Below are positions 11,150-21,186 of a stretch of DNA of 64,000 nt, in pieces. The notes below the pieces were generated by a model, which did not search any database, had not been told where the DNA came from, and saw only the letters and a program-made list of their open reading frames with translations. Numbering within the stretch: position 1 is the first letter of the stretch; each line of letters starts with the position of its first letter. The stretch covers positions 3,732,136-3,796,135 of the forward strand of contig OX422183.1 in NCBI GenBank assembly GCA_949130485.1. The letters are read 5' to 3'. Position numbers and translations under genes: made by a program. The DNA is from Agelas oroides. Its lineage: Eukaryota > Porifera > Demospongiae > Agelasida > Agelasidae.

Positions 11150-13475
11150 TGGGGAGAATGCTGGAATTCCTCCTGTAGTGACCCAGCCAGTACTCCTGTC
11201 GCCACTACCTGCACCAGCACCAGCTCTCTTTGTCCCGCTGGGTTTACATGTGGTGATGACAGCTCTCAGCAACCATGCCCCCAGGGGAAATACTCATTTG
11301 AAGGGCAGTGGACATGTCAGTCATGCCCTGACGGGTTCAGCTGTGCCAATTCGTCTGCGCCCCCAGTCCCCATCATCTCAACCACCTCCTCCTCTCCCAC
11401 GAATTGTCCAACAGAAACCACAACTGAACCTGCAAGCACATGTAAAGCAAGCATGAAAAATGGCAGCAAATTTTGTAAAAGAGTTCACAAATGATTTAGT
11501 ATTTAGTGTAATGTTTGTAATGTTGAACCCATGGTACTGAAGTCTCTTATCTGAACAGAGGGTATTCAGATAACAGACGAGAAATAAAACAATACTTGAA
11601 GTTCGGATAAGTGACTTCCTACTGTAATTTCATTCAAAAGTTACGTTGCACACAAATATTTTTGCATTATGGTCATAGTTGACGTGTATGTCAAGTTATA
11701 GAGTTTAGCTCTCCTGCTTACTGGCTAGAGCAATAGCTACACAAGCCTACACACTCCTTCTTTCTTCACCTACCCACATCCCCTTCTCATTTATCCTTCT
11801 CCCCCCCATGTAATCCACTTCCACTCTCCTCTCCCCAGTCCCACTAGTGGCGGTGGTAGCTTGTGCAGTGGGCGGAGGGTTAGTACTCATCATCATTGTC
11901 ACTGGTTGCTGTGTGTGCTGTTACTGCAGAAGACAGAGAGGTCAGTATACCATACCACTGCATACTGCTTTATACCACTGTAAACTATTATATACCACTG
12001 TTGTAACTATTAACTATTGTAAACTCTACTTAGGAAACATAGTACAGCCATGTACACTAATAAACTGGTCTTACTCGAGCATAATCTAGTCTCATTTCTA
12101 GACCCTACCCTCCCTCAGATGAGGAGGGCTATCTGGTGAATATTTCCTGGGCTAGTATGACATTGTGCTTATAGGCCTGGTCAGAAGACTAGTAAGAATT
12201 TAGTGACACACCCACTTAATAAATTTTACAATAGCCAAGTAAAGATACTAATTGTTACTGGGCTTGTCCCCACACTTCTACAACAGCACTTCCCTTACAA
12301 CAGTAAACTTTGTTCCAAAGCCACTCCCAGAGTTTAGAAATAATCTCACGATCTCATTGGTCCTAAATAGCTATAGTATACCAAAGAAATTCGACTTAGA
12401 GTACCAGACAACTTCACGGTGGGTGGCACAAGTGGTCTGAGCACGAGACTGAGAGCCTGGGAATGAGGCTAGCACAAGACTATATGGTCTCATCCTCAGA
12501 TCAAATTTTCCCTGTGGACTCATCGGAAAATAGGCTCTGGACACTTTCACTACTTATGAAAACTGGACATTTAGCGGTCAGTAATTGTAGGTATTAATTG
12601 CATTATTAGTTACTAGTAGTGTAAGTCTTGTCACCCCCAAATCAGCAAGCTCACTTTCTGTGATGACACATAAAATGTAATTTACTTCCCAGTGAAAGTA
12701 TCCAGACCTTATTTTTGAGGAGGCTGCAGGGAGCATGTGAGAAATTTGGTCTGTGGAAGAGACTAAAAACTATAGTATGTACATAAACCATGTGTTATAA
12801 ATTATAATTTCTGCAGACAAGAGGTTAAAGCGTAAGAGGCGACGCATCCTGGCTAGTGACAGAGGCAGTGTGGATGGTAGTACCCTGGGCAGAGGTAGCA
12901 CCTTTGACAGCATGGGAAACAGGAGGTGGAGGACAAGGGGAGATACGTCCACACTCATGGTAGGCAGGAGGGACAGAAGAAGGGAGGGAGAGAGGAAGGG
13001 AGGGAGGGAGGAAGAGGAAGGAGTAGGAGGGAAGTGAGAGGAGGGAGGAATGAAGGAAGCGGAGAAAAGGAAGGGAGAAGCATTTGTGGGAATGTGACCT
13101 CCTACATATGATTGTATAATACTATATTCTCTCCCATTTCTCTCCTCTTTCTCTTCTCTCCACACCGTTCACTTCCCCACCTTCTTTTCCTTCTCTGATC
13201 AATTACAGTCTTACATGACAGACGACAGCACAATCAATCCCTTCTATGATGAGGCTTCATGGAATGAAACTGAAGAACTTACCAAACCAGAGGTAGAGGG
13301 GACTCTCTCATTCCAGAACACTGGCTTCAATGAGCAGACAGGTGGGAGCATCACATATCGTAACACTGGCTTCGAGGAGGAAGAGGAAGAGGAAGGGGAG
13401 GAGGAGACAGAACTGAAAGAGTCCCATTGGCGTCTTGCCCCAAGACACCCAACTGCAACCGCCTCTCAGTTTTAA
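11150..13475 (+). CDS. Gene A copy 2: cysteine-rich single-pass membrane protein
   Basis: Four exons mirror copy 1: about 11150-11441, 11839-11940, 12817-12959 and 13209-13475. The TM exon (102 bp), basic exon (143 bp) and tail exon (267 bp) have exactly the same lengths and phases as copy 1. The ectodomain retains CPAGFTCGDD and CPDGFSCANSS; its N-terminal side diverges (GECWNSSCSDPAS here, CGITFFPPFRCNPAS in copy 1), so the left exon border is uncertain. Between 10452 and 11150 I find no start codon exon or signal peptide, only the relic tail exon. Either first exons are missing and the copy is 5'-truncated, or they are unrecognised. The tail exon translates identically to copy 1, although introns differ, which suggests conservation or recent conversion. 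Confidence 0.65.
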
Positions 13476-13864
13476 TGATGCATTGTAATATGTATACTAC
13501 ATGACATAGATTGCACTCTAATTCTTCATAGCTGTGTATTAGCTGGATATAAACAAATTATGTTTGATGATTGCAAAGCTGATCAAGAATAAGCTGTTAA
13601 GACTTTGTTATGATATAGAAGAATGAGAACACTCAATCCATGTTTATCAGAAGTAACCAGTATTCATACAATGGGAATACCTTTATTAGGGGGTGGGGCA
13701 GCTTGACAGAATACAGTTTTGAGAGTGTATTGATTGCTAGTTTGTAACTCTACTGGTATAGGCTATAGCCAAAGTGTTTCTTTTTAAAGTGAGTACTGAT
13801 CGAATAACTGCATATAACTTCAAGGAGAATTGTCAGTGTAACTTTCAGTTGCAACAAGCTGATC

Positions 13865-16800
13865 ATGGGGATTGATCTTGCCACATGGCGGGCTCGTATC
13901 GGGCTCAACTTCTACCACAAGTGTCGCCCCCTCCAGACCAGGTGGAGAAGCAGTGGTGGTCGGCTTTACCAGCCTGGGGTGACCAGGTGGGGGGTGGGGG
14001 AGGTCATGAATGACACGCCCCTGCAGCTGGTGCTCAAGGGCTGTATGACAGTTGTTGCTCTGTCACTGATACTGCAGTATGTAGTTAGTTCCTGGTCCAA
14101 GCTGAGGGGGAGGGGTGGGGGTGGCGAGGTACACTGCCACTGGTGGGGGTCCACTTTTCGAATGGGGCAGACAATGAACTGTTGGTGGCTGCTGCTCAGA
14201 GCCATTGTGGTGGTGATACCTCTACTGCTGGTGATGGCAGGGGACGTGGAAACAAATCCAGGACCTCCAAAAAAAGAAGGTACGACACAATCATCAGCTG
14301 ATTCACTGTTAATTTGTAGTTGAAGGTAACAATCTACTTGCAAACAATACAGACTCATGACAGCAGAATTTTCCTACAGGTACAGCACTAACATTGAAAG
14401 CTGCGATCAATGCACTGCATTCAGTGTGTGACAAGTGGTACAAAATTGGAGTGCAGTTAGAGGTTCCTATACCTAACCTCAATAACATTAGTAGAAACTC
14501 GATGGACCCTCTGTGTGATACACTCGACTATTGGATGAGAAATGACTCTTCCCCTTCCTGGAGTCAGATTGTTGATGCACTGAAAGCCCCTAGTGTTGGT
14601 GAGAATCGGTTAGCTGAGGAAATAGAGCGGAAGTATTGCAGTCCAGAGGAACAAATCAACTATGATGATTCGAATTGTCACCAAGGTATCATGCGACTGC
14701 TGCCATATGTAGGCCTTGGTAGATTATGCTCCAAATTCTACCCATTATTCTATTCTTTTATTCCCATAATTTTTCCTGTTATTCTTTTCTATGCACCTAT
14801 TATTCTAAATTATGCTAACTGGATTTCACCACATATGCATATAAAAATGACAATAATTTGAAAGCGGTTATAGAATTCTTGCCTTTCTCGGTGGTTGTAT
14901 TCTAGCATTACTGAAAGCTGTATGTAGTCTTTTCCAAAGAAGGAGCTTGATGTGAACAAAAGCAACTTGTTAATAGGGACAAGGTTACAGTGCACTTGGT
15001 CGAATGAGATTGCAAGTTTGCAATGTCCTCGACCAACTGATCATGAAATTGTTCCTATTATGCCAGCATAATTCTTGATGCTCAGAAGCACCTATTATTC
15101 CCAAAATTATGCTAGCATAATCTACCAAGGCCTAGCCATATGCACTGAATAAAAAAATATATGTGATAGATGCATACATACTTCTTCTCTCTGCAGAGGT
15201 TTCTGGCCAAGAAAAACAACTAACTGCACAGGAGGAAATTCTACTGTGCCAAATGGAGAGGTCACATCAGAAAGTCTCACCACAAGAAGCAACAGCACTA
15301 GTCCACCTCCAAGTGAGATGTCTTAGAAGCCACCATTTGGGTGTGGGTGTGGCAAGTGCACATTCTTCAGCTTCATAGAGAGGGGCTGTCCAACACCCAT
15401 CCCCTCAGCAAGTTCCTTCCCCTACCTTGACCTCAGTGGACTCACCCATGAACAACAGCAGGAACTCAGGGGAAGGCTTCAGTTTGAGTCTCAAAAGATA
15501 ATGATAAGGTTCCAGAAGTTAGTGTCATCAACAATCAAGTCATTCAAGGGGCGATGTGTACCCCTAGATGAGCTTGTGTCACATGACTCTTGGAGCATTT
15601 GACCCTGTGTTCAAGGAGCCACAAGTGCCAGTGTTTCAATACTGTTTCCCAAAATTGGAAGCTGCAGACTCAATCTCAAAGGTTTTCCTGGTCCTGAAAG
15701 ATTACTTTTCTTTCTTCAACTACCACATCATTGAACATATCATCGAAGAACTTGGCACAGAGGAAGATAAAACTGAGCTACACAAGTATAAGGAAGAACT
15801 TAACCAATATGCGAAGCGAAGAATTTTTGAATGCCTGCCAGAGTTCGGACCAGTAAGTCAAAGTGACGCTGACCATGCTGATGTCTTTGTGAAAGTGGAC
15901 TTACAATATGAGAACTACACTGTTGAACAGGTTGAGTGGTTTCGCCATAAACTCAGTGAAATCCTGCGTGTTTCATCTCAAGGAATTCTACGTCTCTGTC
16001 GAGTAGATAAAGGTTGTTTTCAGCTAATGTTCCAGGTGCCAGCATCTGTACAGCATGAGATATTTCCACTGTCTAGAGAACAAGAGAAGGCCCTGGCAGC
16101 CATGGGAGTTATCAGGCTCACATGTGGGGACTACCAGTTCTTGGTAAGTTTCTTGTTGTGGAATAAGGCCTGGAGCTAGCTGTTAATTGTTGTTAGGATG
16201 GATGAATTATGTACATTGTTTTAGTGAGTTACTCTCGTTTCCTCATAGAAAGATGAACTATCACAAGCAGAAGTTGGTATGTATAGTGCATTCTAGTCTC
16301 TATCATCACAAGATTGCTTTTCATTCAGCCCATTTTTGGTATTCAATCATGCATGGCATGTCATTTCACAGACAAGAAAATTGAACACAATCCTGATGGT
16401 GATTCTGGCATGGGGCCCAGCATATCCACTAACAGAAAGAGCACTATCTTTTCTGAGGTGAGCCGCTATATCCACAGTACATGTAGAGCTGTGTGATCAG
16501 TACTGCATACACCTTCCCTCTCATGCACTAGGATCACTGGAGCAAGGAGATAGAGGAACTGGAGGATGAACTGGTAATGCAGGAACATTTAGAAACAGCA
16601 TCCTTTCACAAGTCTGGAAGCAGTTTAGAGCTCCACTTTGCAGGAACAAGCAGACAGTTGGGGGATGAGAAGTGCTGTAACCCAGAGTGTCAGTTCGAAA
16701 TGAATGTCTTGCATATGGCAGCAATTCAAGGAAATGTCGACGTATTCAAGTCTTTGATCACTGAGAATAACTTCAACCCAGCATGTTTAGACCTACCTCG

Positions 16801-18771
16801 CATAACACCCCTCCATTTAGCTAGTGGACAAGGCCATCTTGATGTGGTCAAGTTTCTAGTTACTGAACAGCAGGTTGATCCACTTTGTGAAGATGAGAGT
16901 GGAAACACTCTGGACCACTGCACTTAGCTTGTGCAGGTGGCTGTCGGGCAGTCGTTGAATTTCTTACCACAGAACATGAAAAATACACTCCCATCAATGA
17001 ACTCATTAGCAATCTCAGGAACAAATGGAACAGCACTCCTCTTCACAATGCAGCAGTGAAGGGCGACTTAGATATACTCCGATTCTTCATCTCTGACCAG
17101 AACTGTGACCCAAATATTTCAGGTCAGGATGGTGCAACTCTTCTTCACTGTGCTGCTGCATTTGGTCATCTGCACATAGTCAAGTATTTGACTTATGAGC
17201 AAGGCTGCGATCCATCATGTTTGAATGAAGAAAAGTGCACTCCTCTTCACTGTGCTGCCATGAAGGGAGACATGAATATCGTGAAATTCCTTACTATAGA
17301 GAAACACTGTGACCCAATGTGTAGAGACCTCAAACAGAATACTCCTCTTCACATGACATCTTATCATGGCCACATTGAAGTAGTGAGATTTCTCACTCTT
17401 GAGATGCACTGTGATCCAACAAGTAGAAATGCTAACAATGACACAGCTGTACACCTAGCTGGACATTCACACATAATTAAGTTCTTCATCACCGAACAGA
17501 ACTGTGACCCAAACATTCCAGGTTGTTGTGGTAAAACTCCTCTTCACTATGCTGCTGCATTTGGCCATCTGCACATAGTTAAGTATTTGATCGATGACCT
17601 AGGCTGCAACCCATCATGTTTAGATGAAGACTAGCTCACTCCACTTCACCACGCTGCCATGAAGGGACACATGGACATTGCGAAGTTTCTTACTGTGGAG
17701 AAGCACTGTGACCCAATGTGTAGAGATTCTGATCAGTACACTCCTCTTCACATGGCAGCACTAGGCGGCCACATTGAATTAGCAAAGTTCCTGACTCTTA
17801 GGTTACACTGTGACCCAACAAGTAAAAATGTTAACAATGTCACTGCTCTACATCTAGCAGCAAAGAATGGACATTTAGACATAGTCCAATTCTTCATCTC
17901 TGATCGAAAATGTGACCCAAATATTTTTGGTCAGTATGGTGGAACTCCTCTTCACTATGCTGCTGTGTTTGGTCATCTGCACATAGTTAAGTATTTGACC
18001 GATGAGCAAGGCTGCAATCCATCATGTTTGGATGAAAAAAAGTACACTCCACTTCACTGTGCTGCTATGAAGGGGCACATGGACATTGTAAAGTTTTTTA
18101 TTGTGGAGAAACACTGTGAAACAATGTGTAGAGATTTTGAGCAGAGGACTCCTCTGCATATCGCAATGCAAGAGGGCCACATAGAAGTAGTGAAGTTTCT
18201 CACAGTTGAACAGCACTGTGACCCGAGAAGTAGAAATGTTTACAACTACACTGTTCTACATCTGGCTGCATTGAATGGACATTTGGACATAACCAAATTT
18301 CTTGTCTCTGATCAGAACTGTGACCCTAACATTCTAGGTAAGAATGATGAAACTCCTCTTCACTGCGCTGTTCACTTAGGTCATCTGCACATAGTCAAGT
18401 ATTTGATAGATGAGCAAGGCTGCAATCCATCGTGTCTGGATAAACACAAATGCACTCCACTTCACTATGCTGCTATGCAGGGTCACTTGGACATTGTGAA
18501 GTTTCTCACTGTGGAGAAGCACTGTGACTCAATTTTGCAAAACACAAAATGTAACACCGCTCTTCACTGTGCAGTCAAGGGTGGTCACTTACAAATAGTT
18601 AAGTTTTTCATTGAGGAGCTGAAGTGTCCTCCAGATATCAAAGGACAGCAGAACATGACCCCAGTCCAGCTGGCTGCCTATAACGATCGCCGTGATATTG
18701 CTCAATATCTACTCAAGTATAGCAAAAATATTTCCATTCTGGTATACAGAAAGCAAATTACTATAAAGTAG
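13865..18771 (+). pseudogene. Gene B copy 2: degraded 2A-signal / Death-like / ankyrin gene
   Basis: Exons corresponding to copy 1 are 13865-14279, 14380-14685, 15199-16143, 16249-16276, 16372-16457 and 16532-18771, with matching phases. Exon 1 is intact and encodes the same hydrophobic segments and GDVETNPGP (skip after residue 133). Exon 2 is an intact Death-like domain. Lesions follow: an in-frame TAG at 15324, a 5-bp deletion at about 15584 relative to copy 1, a frameshift at about 16912-16930 in the fourth ankyrin repeat, and TAG at 17632 where repeats elsewhere have Lys. About 20 ankyrin repeats remain. Exon 3 encodes KPPFGCGCGKCTFFSFIERG just after the first stop, a Cys-rich block missing from copy 1. 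A short N-terminal product (2A plus Death) could still be made. Confidence 0.75.
14711..15133. mobile_element. MITE with AGGCCTTGGTAGATTATGCT ends
   Basis: Inverted ends of about 20 bp (aggccttggtagattatgct / agcataatctaccaaggcct) bound about 420 bp in intron 2 of gene B copy 2. Copy 1 lacks it, so it inserted after the duplication. Related 'attatgctggcataat' pieces occur near 42250 and 47170-47640. Confidence 0.65.
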
Positions 18772-18848
18772 CTAGCTATGTGCACATGGCTCTAATACAT
18801 GTACATGCATGGCCACCTAAATAATCTCAAAGATATACTATTATTAGA

Positions 18849-18957
18849 TACGGTTAAGTTTCTCATTGAGGAACTGAAGAGCTCTTCAGAAATCACAGGA
18901 CTCAGTTTAGCCCACTCCAATTTGCTATTTATTGTGACATTGCTCAATATCTAGTAG
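18849..18957 (+). pseudogene. Relic of a gene B ankyrin C-terminus
   Basis: 'gttaagtttctcattgaggaactgaag' and the following 80 bases align with the last repeats of both gene B copies (VKFLIEELKCPPD..., then IA-YL), with indels. It has no open frame. It marks a third, deleted gene B. Confidence 0.65.
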
Positions 18958-19418
18958 ACAGATGCACATTATAAAATATAGTTATGCTGCAGTAGTATGA
19001 TTCTGATCCTGAATTACATGTCTAAATATTTTCACTGGTCTGGTTCCCTTCTGTATCTGGTGCATGCATATGCCTATAAATAGCTACAGCGTTTGTATAT
19101 TTTTTTTGCGTAAATATTATTTCTAACTTCATCCTTGTGCCAGGAGTATGAGGATAGCCTCATTTCTATAGGACTTCACACTGCAGTCTACATAATTTAA
19201 CTACACAATTTAAGCATTTTCCCACCTAGCCTTTCATGCTGCAAACATGTTGATAGTGACTATCAACATGTAGGTTGCTGTGGAAGGCTGTGAAAATGCC
19301 CTTCTTGACTTCACAATTTCAAGAGGTAAATATATCTGTATATATACATATAGGAATTTCTATGCATTTGTTTGCATGGATGTCAGCATTTGAGGCTGCT
19401 GTATAGCAGGTGACAACG
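18958..19418. other. Non-coding stretch with a perfect palindrome
   Basis: No gene is seen. A near-perfect palindrome with 12-bp arms around one base occupies 19246-19270 (CATGTTGATAGT / ACTATCAACATG). The rest is AT-rich. Confidence 0.5.
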
Positions 19419-19565
19419 CGGCGGGAGATAATTGAGCCGGAGGCTGGGGTGGTGGATAGTGAGAGTATCCACTCAGGCAAGGTGCCTGTACAGTCAATCC
19501 ACCCCAGGCCCATAACCCCATCCGCCAGGGATCTCCATTTAAAACCAGGCAGTGTAATCAACGGT
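19419..19565 (-). repeat. Dispersed repeat R2, inverted copy
   Basis: The segment 'gagccggaggctg...gtgagagtatccactcaggcaa...ctgtacagtcaatccacccc' is the reverse complement of 30670-30800 and 31090-31215. Identity is high over about 130 bp. It lies directly before the tRNA-like sequence. Confidence 0.65.
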
Positions 19566-19653
19566 GAGAGAGAGAGAGACAGCTGGAGTCGGCTGTGGCC
19601 TCTAGCATGGCTGTTATAGCTATATGCAGACTTGCTTCCGCTCCTCTGCCGTG

Positions 19654-19726
19654 GGTCCAGTGGCTCAGTGGTAAGAGCGTCTGACTAGTATTCGGAAGGT
19701 CCCGGGTTCGATTCCCAGCTGGATCC
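19654..19726 (+). tRNA. tRNA-Thr(AGT)-like gene or tRNA-derived SINE head
   Basis: A full cloverleaf can be drawn. Acceptor stem: GGTCCAG / CTGGATC. D stem: GCTC / GAGC. Anticodon stem: TCTGA / TCGGA, with loop CTAGTAT (anticodon AGT, Thr). T loop: TTCGATT. The box A and box B sequences are good. The T stem CCGGG / CCCAG has one C-A mismatch. The mismatch and the repeat-rich flank favour a tRNA-derived SINE. A degraded minus-strand relative of the 5' half is near 38750-38860. Confidence 0.55.
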
Positions 19727-19920
19727 CTGTGGATTTTTCTTTCTCTCTCCAAACTGCTTATATCAAGATCTTCCTGCCTACATAGAGCCATTCACACCAA
19801 TTTTTAGGATGTTAGTAGCTATATTATAAGCTAGGTTAAATTGGTGTAAAAGATGTATGCTTTAAAAATTGAGTATGCATGCATTTGAAAGATTAAACAT
19901 AGTCTTATGTTTTGTATGCA

Positions 19921-20043
19921 GTTGTACCAAATGATCTGGAGACAAGATTTTCCGTTACTGACAAAGAAGGCCAAGACACTACCATCACAGTTGACCACAT
20001 TTCAGCTAACCTAGCCGGTTCTCATACTGTCGGCTTCGTTGAG
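19921..20043 (+). other. Possible orphan exon
   Basis: A pyrimidine-poor but valid acceptor (ttttgtatgcag) and a good donor (GAG|GTAAGG) bound an open 123-bp stretch encoding VPNDLETRFSVTDKEG... ITVDHISANLAGSHTVG. Composition looks coding, but I find no partner exons and recognise no family. Confidence 0.3.
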
Positions 20044-20235
20044 GTAAGGGCTACACTGAGTGTGTACAGATCTCTGCATGATATTGGGGCCATTTGGAAT
20101 AAATACCTTGTTTTCAGTGACCTGACCTACCCACTAAATGGCCTGCCAAAGTCAAACTATTCTTTTAATTGCTACCTTGAAGTAGAGATTAAGGGGTGTG
20201 TCTCAGGGAGACAACATGTAGTGACTAGGTACTGA

Positions 20236-21186
20236 GATGGTAACCACGTCACTTAGGCCTCCTCTCACATTTTTTCGTAGCTGAGGCTAGTCATGCAGTG
20301 TGAAGGAATGAAGGAAGGGTCCATGTGGTTGAATAGGAAGGCTGATAACTACGTGTTATGTTTCAAAGCATATAACTGTGTTCTTAATTGCTGTATCTTT
20401 TACCTATACATGTTTTTTTATTATTTTCTGCAAGACCTTGTAGCTGTATGTCTTGAATACCATAATGGGAACTGCATTTCTCAACTAGGTATATGCTTGC
20501 ACCATAAATTTATGGATAATTGAGTGCTACATGTAAATCCTTAGTGTGCTACCCATAAACTTTAAAATAGCAGCAGACAATTGCAAATCATCTAATAGCA
20601 AGCATACTTATTTTTCACCCGGTGCATGTAGCATCTTTTGCTGAAGGCACCAATCCTACTGAACAAACAAAGGCATATCATAAATACTCATAAGACAATG
20701 CACATATGTACAAAAAAAAAAAAAAATGCATGCAGTGCCCGGGCATCGTCTGTGACCTGGCTACGCCACATATGTACATCATCGTTATCACCACTGATGT
20801 CTTATGATTTTTGTTTGTTCTGCTATCTATACTTCTGGTGCATGCCTTCGTAACAAATAATTTGTGGAAAGGTTCAACAATTTTGGTCCAGTGTTACTGA
20901 TTCGATTTGCAGAACTAGTGAGTTGCATAATCATGATTATGAGAACCATGTTGTGAATAGATTAACTCAACAGCTATAAGAATTACTCTAACATATATTA
21001 CATTATTCAGTAGAGTCACTGACCTTGCATACATATGTGTAGCTACCCACAAAGTGTCCCCTGCCATCAAAACTTGTATAATTAAATGTACCTTAAATAT
21101 GATTTTTCTGTTACATAGATAGAGTTCAAACTACAGCTGTTACCAATCTTACATCTCAATGTCAGGAATTTACATCTACACAAATT
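20236..21186. other. Non-coding, downstream of the hydroxylase gene
   Basis: AT-rich sequence with a 14-bp A run near 20710 and a partial hAT-like MITE end (gacctggctacgccaca, about 20752-20770). No coding region is supported. Confidence 0.4.
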
